From positions 7,611,125 to 7,675,124 of the forward strand of contig CM019171.2 of assembly GCA_009739505.2 (NCBI GenBank): DNA of 64,000 nt, written 5' to 3'. Both the position numbers and the translations under genes were made by a program. Of this stretch, positions 53,177 through 63,840 are shown in pieces (the stretch's first letter is position 1; every line of letters begins with the position of its first letter). This DNA is from Apolygus lucorum. Lineage: Eukaryota; Arthropoda; Insecta; Hemiptera; Miridae. Under the pieces are notes generated by a model. The model ran no database searches, was not told where the DNA came from, and was given only the letters and a program-made list of their open reading frames with translations.

Positions 53177-54545
53177 CACAGACAGAATGACACACAGACA
53201 AACAGACAGACAAACACACAGACAGACAGACGAAATGACTGACACACACAAAGACAGATAGACAGACAAACACACAGACAGACAAACACACACACAGACA
53301 GACGAAATGACTGACACACACAGAGACAGATAGACAGACAAACACACAGACAGACAAACAGACAGACAAACACACAGACAGACAGACAAACACACAGACA
53401 GACAACAGACACATAGACGAAATGACTGACACACACAAAGACAGATAGACAGACGAACACACAGACAGAATGACACACAGACAAACACATAGACAGACAA
53501 ACACACAGACAGACAGACGAAATGACTGACACACACAAAGACAGATAGACAGACAAACACACAGACAGAATGACACACAGACAAACAGACAGACAAACAC
53601 ACAGACAGACAGACAAACACACAGACAGACAACAGACACATAGACGAAATGACTGACACACACAAAGACAGATAGACAGACAAACACACAGACAGACAAA
53701 CACAGACATACAGACGAAATGACTGACACACACAAAGACAGATAGACAGACAAACACACAGACAGACAAACACACAGACAGACAGACGAAATGACTGACA
53801 CACACAAAGACAGATAGACAGACAAACACACAGACAGACAGACGAAATGACTGACACACACAAAGACAGATAGACAGACAAACACACAGACAGACAAACA
53901 CACAGACAGACAAACACACAGACAGACAAACACACAGACAGACAAACACACAGACAGACAGACGAAATGACTGACACACACAAAGACAGATAGACAGACG
54001 AACACACAGACAGAATGACACACAGACAAACAGACAGACAAACACATAGACAGACAAACACACAGACAGACAGACGAAATGACTGACACACACAAAGACA
54101 GATAGACAGACGAACACACAGACAGAATGACACACAGACAAACAGACAGACAAACACACAGACAGACAGACAAACACACAGACAGACAACAGACACATAG
54201 ACGAAATGACTGACTCACACAAAGACAGATAGACAGACAAACACACAGACAGACAAACACAGACATACAGACGAAATGACTGACACACACAAAGACAGAT
54301 AGACAGACAAACACACAGACAGACAAACACAGACATACAGACGAAATGACTGACACACACAAAGACAGATAGACAGACGAACACACAGACAGACATACAC
54401 ACTGACAGACACGGAACCAAGATTGTTCAGGAAGGTCTGAAACATAAAACGCGAGTGGAAATTGATTTTAAAGAACATTTACCTTTTCCAACCTTGAAAA
54501 GTGAAAACAAAGCCTCCGCTGCCTTGGTAGACTCGGAAGCAAAAT
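52893..54545 (+). mobile_element. Family D element with a greatly expanded GACA-type array
   Basis: Head AAGTGGGTGAGGCACATAGC with an unusual inverted duplication (CCTCGTATCTATAGGGG and its inverse, 52919-52979), one monomer (AATCCCTGAAAATTTTATCG to CAAGGATTTCATGACA), then the array at 53065-54405. The standard tail follows: ACACGGAACCAAGATTGTTC, CCAACCTTGAAAAGTGAAAA, CCGCTGCCTTGGTAGACTCG and GAAGCAAAA. Confidence 0.85.
53065..54405. repeat. GACA/CACACAGA minisatellite, about 1.3 kb
   Basis: Built from GACAGACAGACAAACACACA-type units with a longer block (GACGAAATGACTGACACACA, CAAAGACAGATAGACAGAC) repeated about 15 times, roughly every 60-120 bp. Long open frames on the minus strand (up to 468 codons of Cys/Leu/Ser/Val) arise because no stop can occur in the repeat. 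They are not genes. Confidence 0.95.
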
Positions 54546-54814
54546 TAACAAATTTGAAATTCTTTCAAATTTAAGAAAGTTTTTTTACTCAGCAAAATTT
54601 GTAAATATTAGAAGATTTCCTTGAGGCTCCTTGCCACGTCAAGAACCTGCCCACGAATTGGCAAAGAAAGATCGAAACATTTCTGAAACGGGAAATCATG
54701 ATTCCAATCTCGCAATCATAGCGGGGTCTTTTACACCGCACCTTTTCGAACAGCACTGAAGTTATTTCCACCAAAATTGAACAATGTGATCTCTAATTTA
54801 GCTCGGGACAAAAC

Positions 54815-55428
54815 AAAAAACGCTGCAAACTATTACACAATGGTTTATTATTTTTCTATATAGATCACTCGTCTGCAAAGCCACCAACCATCCAACATGA
54901 AGAAAAACTTCGATCGCATTTCTATCAGATAAAATTTGAAAGGGAGATTAGGCCTCTTTTGCGATTCACACTCGTGTTTCTGATTTATCGTACGTCCAAA
55001 CTTTAAATTCTCGTAGTGAGCGAACGGTTTGTCCTACAGGGCTCCGCGTGGTCTCAAAAAATTGTGAAAATTCTATAGAATCTTAATGTGAAGGAAAAAC
55101 AATACCTTTATATCTAAATTTTTTGAGTTAGAGCGTTTTCAAAATTTCAAAATTCATTTTTGAACCCTTAGAAGTTACCTTCATCAAAAAAATCTTCGGG
55201 GCACAACTAGACCCCAAATAGAGCCTACATACCAAATTTCATCAAAATCGGTCAATGCTAAGTGGCAAAAGTGCCGCGTACGGCGAACGGACGGCCAAAT
55301 TTTTTGACGGCCGGATTTTTGGATTCTACGTACCTTGAAACGTAAACCATCAAATTTTGAGGGGGTGTTAAACATTTGTTTTCTTGGTCGATTCCAAAGG
55401 CTCATTATTGAAAATAATAAACCAAAAA
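54815..55428 (-). mobile_element. Family A element, near full length
   Basis: AAAAAACGCTGCAAACTATT to AATAATAAACCAAAAA. The GGAC tract is short (CGTACGGCGAACGGACGG). Landmarks are otherwise intact. Confidence 0.85.
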
Positions 55429-55545
55429 TGGTCAAAACATCAAAAATGTCAAAAACAACATTTTTACGTCATTTTGTTTGGTTCGAGTTTTTAAAATTAG
55501 ATGGAAGATTTTGCAGAATTTTCTAAGGGTAAATCGACCACAAAT

Positions 55546-55830
55546 TAAAATAGAGGTCAACTGTGACCGAGCGAGCTACAGCGTGTGTCTCTGGAGACGG
55601 GACTCGAACCGGTTGCGGGGGCCGTGAGTTCGAGGCCCCCCTCTGCGGCATATTCCCGGGCAAGTCGGTCGCAGTTCCCCCTCGGCCCAACCCAGGGCGG
55701 TGAGGCCAATGGGAAGCCATGAGCGAAATCATCAGAACAAATTTTGACAGCTGATGACGTCCGCGACGCCAGGAATGGCAGTCGGACGAAAATCCAACCT
55801 GAAATGGTTGTTTACTTTACTACTTTATTT
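55546..55830 (+). mobile_element. tRNA-derived SINE with 12-bp TSD, different head
   Basis: Flanked by perfect TCGACCACAAAT at 55534-55545 and 55831-55842. The head resembles a class II (Ser/Leu-like) tRNA: GTGACCGAGCGAGCTACAGC, TGTGTCTCTGGAGACGGGAC, and B-box-like GTGAGTTCGAGGCCCC. The 3' domain is the same as in the 37.7-kb copy (CCAACCCAGGGCGGTGAGG, GAGCGAAATCATCAGAAC, GGCAGTCGGACGAAAATCC, AACCTGAAATGGTT). Confidence 0.85.
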
Positions 55831-55862
55831 TCGACCACAAATCTAGGCGGGGCGGGAAAACT

Positions 55863-56069
55863 AGTATAAGTCAAAAAACCTAATTTTACAGGGGAGACCA
55901 TTTTTGTGGTGGGCCTGAATATGGTTCTGTTTGTACTCTTCTTACCTGCTTGTTGTTCCAGATACCCCTGGTTTTTTACTTTTAAATTACTATTTGATAG
56001 TTGAGCCAAAGATGCATTTAGTGCATTTTCCAATAACTTTTTTTTTCGCTGTAATTTTTGACTTATACT
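55863..56069. mobile_element. Small TIR element (AGTATAAGTCAAAAA ends)
   Basis: AGTATAAGTCAAAAA at the left and its exact inverse at the right end, about 207 bp in total, non-coding. The TSD is unresolved. Confidence 0.5.
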
Positions 56070-57230
56070 GTTTCGACCTTTAAGAAAAATTGACTTATGT
56101 TTCTAAAACCACTCATCATCGTACCTAAATTACTGAAATTTCACTTGAATTCGAAGATAAAATTCAATTCAAACACAGAGTTGATTATTCTTTTACCATG
56201 TATATAGACAGTAAGAAACAAGACAGTAGCTAGGATTGTAATAAAGTTCCATACATCAAACTTTTCTTGATTATTCACAGTATTTGTTTAGAAGCAGACA
56301 GGGATTTGATCTATAAAAATTGTATAAAAACAGGCCCGAGCAATTTATTCAAAACATATGTTTACAGAACACGAGTGAAAATGATAGTATTATTATTACC
56401 TATTGTGAGTAATGGAAAGTAACAATACTTAATTAATGTTTGGTAGGTATTGACAAAAAAATTTAACAACCTTGGTAATTACCTACTTATTGAGTTCATC
56501 AGGAGATAGGGTGTTTCCATCTAATAGTGTGGTATTACTAATATTCCATCTAATAGTACGATAGAGTAACATATCATCAACATTATACTGAAAAATGGTG
56601 GGTGGGAATTTCGATTAAAAATAGTAATGGATGTAAGAAGTTGGTGTGCCACCTGTTCTGATGCCGCAACACACGTTTTCTCGCACAAATCATCTATGGC
56701 TGGGTACTTACGACTGAGCTACATGCACGAGATTCTGGTATATGTTTCTTATATAATTGGTGGATATTATACTGAAATTTGGTTGATTCCGGATCAGTAG
56801 GAGAAAAGTTATGAACGCCCGATTTTGGGTGATAGCTGATTTCAGTGGAAATTTCGAACACTTTCGCACTTTATTTGTATATTTAATATACAAGGAAATA
56901 TCGAGAAAAAAAAACAAGAACGCTGAATTCGATTAAAATTGCAAATTTGAAGTATTCACAACTTTTCCATCTGTACAAAAGTTGACATTTCCAAGCAAAC
57001 TGGCTCATGCGTCACTAGAAAATTTTGTTCGGCCTAACAAATTGATCAAAATGCACTACAACATCTAGAAAATGTTTCGAGGATTCGTTCCAAATTCCAT
57101 CACAATTTTTGCTGGTTGGAGTACAATAAGTGAGGACTCCCGTGACGTCTCCGCTTCCCAACATAAGAAACCTCTCCTCCACCCACCTTGGTTTGACGGG
57201 AATTGGTTTTACCGTTATAAACTATCTCCA
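56070..57230. other. No gene recognised
   Basis: AT-rich. Contains CATCTAATAGT repeated at about 56518 and 56547. No coding frame recognised. Confidence 0.45.
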
Positions 57231-57685
57231 ATTTGGTTTATTATTTTCAATAATGAACGTTTGGAATCGACCAAGAAAAAAACTAGTTTAACCCCCCTCT
57301 AAAAATTTTTGGTTTACGATTCTAAGTACGTAGAATCTGAAAATCGAATAAAAATGTTTCGTCCCGCGGCATTTTTCTTAGTTCTCATGGACCGATTTTA
57401 ACAAAATTTGGTATGTAGGCTCCATTTGGGGTCTAGTTGTGCCCCGAAGCTTTTGATTGATGTCAGTCACTTCTAAGGGGTGGAAGATAAGGGTTGAAAT
57501 TTTCAAAAGTGCCCTAGCTTGAAAACTTTCGAAATAAAGGTATCGTTCTTTCATAAATTTTGAATAGTACTGAATTTTTAGCCCTGTAAGACCAACCGAC
57601 TTACGATAAATCAGAAACACGAGTGTGAATCGCGAAAGAGGACTAATCTCCGTTCAAAATTAATCTGACCAAAATGCGATCGCTG
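57231..57685 (+). mobile_element. Family A/B element, right end truncated
   Basis: TTGGTTTATTATTTTCAATA with the GTCC tract reduced to CGTCCCGCGG, B-like AGGGGTGG and A-like GTGCCCCGAAGC. Ends at AATGCGATCGCTG, joining a D fragment. Confidence 0.75.
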
Positions 57686-57691
57686 CGAGTT

Positions 57692-57950
57692 GGAGTGGAG
57701 ATGGTCCCCTATGAAAATCATGGCCTCAAAATTGAAAGAATTTTGTGCACATGCGCCAGTGTGAAATCCTTGTACCAAAACTTCTACATTTTCCAAAAAT
57801 ATTCAGAGATTGGTTGACGTGTAGATGGTCCCCTATGAGTGTAGTGGAAGGTACTTAGAGATTAACTACTATGCATCGGATCATCTATACAGTCGGGTTA
57901 TGGATACGAGGAAGCTATGTGCCACACCCACTTGGCAGACCTTCTGTTCC
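57692..57950 (-). mobile_element. Family D element, head half
   Basis: On the minus strand it begins GTCTGCCAAGTGGGTGTGGC and runs through one and a half monomers (GGGGACCATCTACACGTC, GCGCATGTGCAC region). The tail is replaced by the adjacent A/B copy. Confidence 0.7.
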
Positions 57951-58295
57951 TTCAGAGTAGCAACAAAAGAAACCCTGAAGCGATAAAGTGGTCACAGAAT
58001 CGGGACAAATATTTTTCCACTTTTGGAAAACGAAAATCTTGTCCTTCGAGCTGCGAATGTATTCGAGTCCACAATTAAACTCTCCGAATAAGGAGGCTTC
58101 ATTTTATCACCTCTCCCAGCCTTATGAGGAAGATAAGAGGCGAAAGAATACTTTGGAAGCTCTTTTCCAGCCCAAGTATGCCAAAACGACACCCGAAATA
58201 GCCCGATCTAACGAGGGGAGGCCTGCGACGAGGGTTCTTTATTGTCGATTATTCACCGGAAGAATCTGCATCGAGTCAGCTTTTGGCGGTGGAAT
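57951..58295. other. No gene recognised; moderate-GC stretch
   Basis: CTCTCCGAATAAGGAGGCTTC and GACGAGGGTTCTTTATTG do not match other window repeats. A 140-codon plus-strand frame runs across it into the A fragment but has no recognised domain. Confidence 0.35.
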
Positions 58296-58332
58296 AAAAA
58301 CGCTGCAAATTATTACACAACCGTTTATTACG
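58296..58332 (-). mobile_element. Family A terminal 37-bp fragment
   Basis: AAAACGCTGCAAATTATTAC followed by ACAACCGTTTATTA, then unrelated sequence. It is only the right terminus of the element. Confidence 0.65.
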
Positions 58333-58811
58333 AGCATTTTAGCTTCCGAGTCTGCGACCCCACTTGGGAGACGCTTCTGTACAGCTCTGCCTGGTTTCAT
58401 TCGATTCTAAACAGTTTTAATAAGTCCTTCCGTGCAAGATGAATCAATGAGCGAATTTTCAAAGAAATCTTCGAAGCTATGGTTAAGAAAATCGAGCCTT
58501 GTGGATGTGGCAAGTAGCACGTATCGTTAAATTATACAACCAACCTGATTACATATTTTGAAATGATGTCAAAAAATACTCTATTGGTCACACTGGACTC
58601 AGAATAACTACACGTACGATACAGTTCAACTACCGTATATACTTCACAGTTGTTGTTTTCAATTATCAGTGTACCATACCAACATACTGTAAGCACAGAG
58701 TATGTTTTGGAGATCTTAGGTGGCCATATTCACGTTTTACCACGATCTCATAAAGGACCCTCTCGGCTTTTGGACTGGAAGAGTCGTTCAGTGGAAGTAA
58801 GAGAAAATAAA
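58333..58811. other. No gene recognised
   Basis: Non-coding, no repeat recognised before the D element at 58812. Confidence 0.4.
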
Positions 58812-59457
58812 GTCTGCCAAGTGGGTGTGGCACATAGCTTCCTCGTATCCATAACCCGATTATATTGATGATCCGATGCATAGTAGTTAATCTCAAAACA
58901 CCAATCTCTAAGCACCTTTCACTACCCTCATAGGGGACCATCTACACGCTAATCTGGACAATCCTAGAAAATTTCATCAAATTCGGATGGAAAATGTAAA
59001 TGTTATGGCTATTAAGGATTTTACGTATGCGCATGCGCAGAGGCTTCTATAAATTTTAAGGCCTTGATTTCTATTGGGTACCATCTACAACCTAATCCGC
59101 GTAATCCTGAAAATTTCATCGAAATCAGGTAGAAAATGTGGAAGTTATGGCCGTTACAAAGAATTCACAATTGCGCATGCGCAATCGCTTCTATCAGTCC
59201 GAGGATGATGATTTTCTTAGGGGACCATGTTCACCCCCAACCCGCACAATCCCTGAAAAATTCATAGAATTCGGACAATAACTTCGTATAGTTATGCGCG
59301 TTACAAGGAATTCATGACAGACACGGAACCAAAATTGTTCAGAAAGGTCTAAAACGCAAAACGCGAGTGAAAATTTTGATTTTGGAGAACTGTTTTTCTT
59401 CGACCTTGAAAAGTGAAAACAAAGCTTCCGCTACCTTGGTAGACTCGGAAGCAAAAC
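58812..59457 (+). mobile_element. Family D element, full length
   Basis: AAGTCTGCCAAGTGGGTGTG, GGCACATAGCTTCCTCGTAT, CGATGCATAGTAGTTAATCT, three monomers, CATGACAGACACGGAACCAA (a minimal tract of two GACA units) and the terminal hairpin GCTTCCGCTACCTTGGTAG then ACTCGGAAGC, followed by AAAA. It is the clearest complete D copy, and shows that the tract length varies from about 10 bp here to about 1.3 kb at 53.1 kb. Confidence 0.85.
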
Positions 59458-59941
59458 TATTATTCCCCCTCTGACTCTTGTAGCACTAAAGAGTAGGGTA
59501 AATGCACCAGTCGTTGGACATCATCAGAATGATAAAATCGTCACATTTCACGGGTGTTAGTCAACAATAATTGTAGATTAATTATTACCATAATTTTCCT
59601 CCCTACACGGTATTAACCAATGAAAGAAATGACGTGAAATTTAGTTCAATATGATTAAAATTATAATCATAATGTTGATTTGAAAGTACGATATCGCTTT
59701 TTAAAAAAATGATCAGTCGTTGGACATTTCTTGTTCCTAACATTGGCCATTAATGCCCCCGTTGTTGGACAGTTAGTCGGTTGAGGTTGATTGCAGGCCA
59801 TTACGTTTCTAGATGATCAAGGTTTTGTACGGAAATTTGTACAAGAACAGAATAGGTGAAATAAGAAGTAATGCAATGAATCATAGGAATGTTTATTATC
59901 ACGAAGTTTCCGTTTGGCTAATACCAAAATTGACAGAACAA
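59458..59941. other. No gene recognised
   Basis: Short direct repeat of CAGTCGTTGGACAT(C/T) at about 59508 and 59712, with a related GTTGTTGGACAGTTAGTC. It may be a small tandem remnant. No coding frame. Confidence 0.4.
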
Positions 59942-60574
59942 TTTTGGTTTATTATTTTCAATAATGAATCGAACCAAGGAAAAAAAATTTCAACACCCCC
60001 TCAAAATTTGATGGTTTACGTTTCAAGGTACGTAGAATCCAAAAATCGAATAAAAATTTGGCCGTCCGTCCGCCGTACGCGGCACTTTTGCCACTTAGCA
60101 TTGACCGATTTTGATGAAATTTGGTATGTAGGCTCCATTTGGGGTCTAGTTGTGCCCCGAAGCTTTTGGTTGATGTAGGTCACTTCTAAGGGTTCCAAAA
60201 TCAATTTTGAAATTTTGAAAACGCCCTAACTCAAAAAATGTTGATATAAAGGTATTGTTTTTCCTTCAATTTAAGATTCTATAGAAGTTTTAGAATTTTT
60301 TGAGTCCACGCGGAGCTCTGTAGGACTAACCGTTCGCTCCCTACGAAAATTTAAGGGTTTATATTGAAATATATATATATATAAATCAAAACACGAGTGT
60401 GAATCGCAAAAGAGGCCTAATCTCCGTTCAAATTAGAGCTGACCGAAATGCGATCGATGGTTGGTGATTTTGATTTTTTTTTTCTTCTCTTTATATTGGA
60501 TGGTTTGTGATTTTGTAGACGAGTGATTTATATAGAAAAATAATAAACCATTGTGTAATAATTTGTAGCGTTTT
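59942..60574 (+). mobile_element. Family A element, near full length
   Basis: TTTTGGTTTATTATTTTCAA to AATAATTTGTAGCGTTTTG, with all A landmarks. The GAATCGACC junction is shortened to GAATCGAACC. Very similar to the 9.5-kb and 23.6-kb copies, including the AATATATATATATATAAATC stretch. Confidence 0.85.
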
Positions 60575-60629
60575 GATATGTATTAGTCTCATGCATCATT
60601 TCACAATTGGTTTATTGGTCAAATATCAT

Positions 60630-60860
60630 CAATTTTTGAAGATGTCATTTCTCTCGAGTAAACCAACGAGTTTCGATGATTAGAACGTTCATTCTCGACA
60701 TTTTTGAACAATCAAAGTTGAAAACAGGCCTTTGAAGATGTCACTTCTCTCGAGTAAACCAACGAGTTTCGATGATTTCAACGTTCGTTCTCGACTTTTT
60801 CGAACAGTCGAAGGTGAAAATAAGCCGCTGAAGTGGTGATTTCTCTCGAGTGGTTAACAC
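60630..60860. repeat. Tandem repeat, unit about 95 bp, 2.3 copies
   Basis: TTGAAGATGTCA(T/C)TTCTCTCG, AGTAAACCAACGAGTTTCGA and GTTC(A/G)TTCTCGAC recur at about 60636 and 60731, with a third partial at about 60825. Confidence 0.8.
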
Positions 60861-61171
60861 GTTTTCAGCCTATTTTTTGAAATTTGGACCATTCAGGGTT
60901 TTTCGAAATTGCTGGCTAACGAAATCGTATTTGTATTTGTTATTATGGCAAAAACTTTAATTTTTATCGTTTTAGAATGTTCCAAAACGGATTTCAGTGA
61001 ATTTTTCGAAAAGTCCATGGTGAAAATTTATAGTATATTGCAATAATTTCATTTTTTTGAAAATTCGCTGATAACATTGCCATCCGAGAGTTGTGGCGAC
61101 ATTCGGTTCTGCATTGCTGAGGAAGCTCAACTACTAGGAATCTAGGAAGCTGGGAATCGCAATTTGAAAAA

Positions 61172-61430
61172 AAGAAAAAAGTCTGCTAAGTGGGTTTGGC
61201 ACATAGCTTCCATATATACCAGTTCCAGAGCGTTTTGAGCAATTTTAGTTTTGTGTCTGTCCTCTAGGCAGTTTGTATAACTCACGACTTTTTTCAAATT
61301 CACACCTAAAAAACAGCACGTTGATTTCATCATGATCCGATCAGTTGACATGGAAAACCATCACAATTATCGCCAAATTTAATTTTGTATGAGAAGCTAC
61401 ACCGCCCACCCAACTTGGCAGACTTGTTTT
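61172..61430 (+). repeat. Family D-related head fragment
   Basis: AAAAGTCTGCTAAGTGGGTT, GGCACATAGCTTCC, then CATGATCCGATCAGTTGACA and CACCGCCCACCCAACTTGGC. The second half is shared with 52185-52365, suggesting a distinct D sub-family. Confidence 0.5.
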
Positions 61431-61965
61431 ATTTCCAGTGAGATGCAACTTTCCAGCCCACAATATATACTTCGAATATCTACTGGATTATGAGATATAA
61501 TCTTACTATAAAAAGCAGCCGATCAATTAAAACATTCCCAAACTTCGAACAATTTTATTACATCGATAACGCGGAAAAAATGCAATCGTGCGACAGTATT
61601 GGGAATAGTTTCTCGGTGTTTTTTATCGAATAGTAGTTGCCGCAGTGGCAGGTGGACGGATTTATAACGAAGGAAGGAAGGAGAAAAAAGCCTACCGGTC
61701 GGTTTATAACAGAAATTCCATGAAGATAAGACCTGTTACCCTTTTTCCGTCCCAATTAGAAAGAGTTAAGTAAGAAATTCGGGGTGATCGGGTTAGAGAA
61801 GGAATGTAGAGCATGAGGGGTGAATGGGAATCAATTACCTTCGAGAGTCGGACCGATTTTCGAAGGGAGGACCCTGTGGTGCTCGTGTAGTTTTGACTCT
61901 TCTATGTAACTATTTTGTCTGAAAATATAAAAATTTAAATGATGAGAAAATATAGAAGAAAAAAA
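61431..61965. other. No gene recognised; unique-looking island
   Basis: From about 61540 to 61860 it is moderate-GC and unlike other window repeats (CATCGATAACGCGG, GTGGCAGGTGGACGG). No coding frame. Confidence 0.35.
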
Positions 61966-62437
61966 AAGTCTGACAAATTGGTGTGGCACATAGCTTCCTC
62001 GTACCCATAACCCGATTGTATAGATGATCTGATGCATAGTAGTTGATCTCAAAACATCAATCTCTAAGTACCTTCCACTACCCTCATAGGGGACCATTTA
62101 CACTCCAATCCGCATAATCTCTGAATATTGTTGGAAAATGTAAAAATCACAGGTGGTACAAGGATTTCACGTTTGCGCATGCGCAGTAGCTTCTATCATT
62201 CCTGGGGTGATGATTTTCATAGGGGACCATCTCTACCTCAACCCACATAGTTACCGAAAATTTCATCGAAATCAGATGGGAAATGTAGAAGGTATGGCTG
62301 TGGCAAGGATTTCATGAGAGACAGACAGACACGGAACCAAAGTTGTTCAGGAAGGTCTAAAACGTAAACTTTTTTTCTTCAACCTTGAAAAGTGAAAACA
62401 AAGCTTCCGCTACCTTGGTAGACTCGGAAGCAAAAAC
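61966..62437 (+). mobile_element. Family D element, near full length
   Basis: AAAAGTCTGACAAATTGGTG, GGCACATAGCTTCCTCGTAC, GATGCATAGTAGTTGATCTC, two monomers, CATGAGAGACAGACAGACAC, CGGAACCAAAGTTGTTCAGG and hairpin GCTTCCGCTACCTTGGTAG then ACTCGGAAGCAAAAA. Confidence 0.85.
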
Positions 62438-62481
62438 TTTCAGAAGCTTTGCCACTGTCACCACCTGCCTACCACGTACCT

Positions 62482-62986
62482 ACAGCGATCCCGTTTTGGT
62501 CAGCTAAAATTGAACGGTGATAAGGCCTCTTCTGCGATTCACACTCGTGTTTCTGATTTATCGTAAGACCAACCCATAAGTTCTCATGGGGGCCAACGGT
62601 TTGCCCTACAGAGCTCCGCATGGTTTCATTCGATTCTAAAAATTCAATACTATTTGATATTGATCAAAAAACGATACCTTCATTTCGAAAGTTTTTTAGC
62701 TAGGGCGTTTTCAAAATTTCAAGCCTTACTTTTCCACCCCTTAGAAGCGATTGACATCAACCAAAAGCTTCGTGGCACAACTAGACCCCAAATGGAGCCC
62801 ATATTCCAAATTCCATCTAAATCGGTCCACGGGAACTAAGGAAAGTGCCACTCACGGCGGACAGACGGCAAAATTTTTATTCGATACCAACGTAAACCAA
62901 CAAATTTTATGGCGACAGGGTGGGGGGTTAAAATTTTTTTTCTCAGTTGATTCTAAAGGTTCATTATTGAAAATTATAAACCAAAA
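62482..62986 (-). mobile_element. Family A/B element, diverged, inverted
   Basis: CAGCGATCCCGTTTTGGTC through GCCACTCACGGCGGACAGAC (diverged GGAC tract) to AAATTATAAACCAAAA. A short plus-orientation piece of the same family follows directly (62985-63058). Confidence 0.75.
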
Positions 62987-63058
62987 TTTTCCGTCCGTTC
63001 GACGTGATGAAATGGTCCGATTGTGATGAAATTCCGTATATCGGCTCTAGTTGTGCCC
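62985..63058 (+). mobile_element. Family A/B internal fragment
   Basis: TTTTCCGTCCGTTCGACGTG, ATGGTCCGATTGTGATGAAA, GGCTCTAGTTGTGCCCCTAA. It makes a head-to-head arrangement with the copy to its left. Confidence 0.55.
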
Positions 63059-63345
63059 CTAAAGCCGCGTCCACACTTGCAACATTCGGGCGCTCCGAAC
63101 CTTGCTCCGATCCTCCGATCCGAACAACTCAACAAAATCTCACCAAACATCGCAGCGCTCCGAACCTCGCTCCAAACCTTGGGAGTGCGATCGGGAGAAT
63201 TGAGTGCTCCTCAGTCCTCAGTCATGACATCTCAACCTCAAGTGGCCGCAGCTGCTTATATAGTGATGGATTCCATTTTTAAAAAGAAGAATAGAAAATA
63301 GCGTCGGTGGACCACAAAGTTCTATTTAAATCTTGATACAACGTA
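63059..63345 (+). pseudogene. PIF/Harbinger-like nuclease N-terminal fragment
   Basis: Starts with AAAGCCGCGTCCACACTTGC, which resembles a transposon terminus. The frame near 63215 reads SQPQVAAAAYIVMDSIFKKK, NRK, stop, RRWTTKFYLNLDTT. This is like the start of Harbinger transposases, where an Ala-rich helix and a K/R run precede RxWWVxPxxxxR. Stops are present and no catalytic domain follows. The clade call is tentative. Confidence 0.4.
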
Positions 63346-63611
63346 ATACACGAGAATGAAGTAAATACGAATGTACCTACTGAACTGTAATATTGTTAAA
63401 GAAAGTTTTTTGATCTTGTCTACAAACAATCCATATAATGATTTAACTTTTTTTAATCTACAAGAAATATCGTGGTCATTTATCTAATCTTCCAGTCACG
63501 CAGTGTGCACTAAAGTGCAAATTAAAAAAAAAATGATGTTGAAAATTTAGAACATTTGATAGGGAATTCGGAAATTAACAGCGCTTTGAGCTAGTTCAAT
63601 TCTTTCCAAAT

Positions 63612-63840
63612 TTAGAGATAGATTATACTTTTGCCAGTGCCCATACTCCTTGGTATTTTCGACTTCTCCCTGCGCACTCCTGATGATAGGCTTTCCTTTT
63701 TTTTTTGTTCTTCCTCTGGTTTTCCAACTTTCTTGGATTTGGCGTCCCGCTTCCTAACTTTATTGAAATATTGGGGGTTTTTAGGGTCCCACAACAACCC
63801 TCTTGCCTTGAAATCATCAATCAATGAAAAAAAACCCTGT
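63612..63840 (-). pseudogene. MADF-like domain fragment (Harbinger partner protein)
   Basis: The minus-strand frame contains FFSLIDDFKARGLLWDPKNP, then QYFNKVRKRDAKSKKVGK. This resembles the start of a MADF/Myb-like domain (LIxxxxxxPxLWDxxxxxYxxxxxR), then a Lys-rich tail. PIF/Harbinger elements carry such a DNA-binding partner gene, and a nuclease remnant lies nearby at 63059-63345. It could also be part of an unrelated host gene. Confidence 0.4.

Noticed and set aside
53014..54420. Open frames of 377-468 codons, Cys/Leu/Ser/Val-rich, on the minus strand
   Set aside because: They are translations of the GACA/CACACAGA minisatellite in three frames at once. The repeat cannot form stops, so openness is not evidence of a gene.
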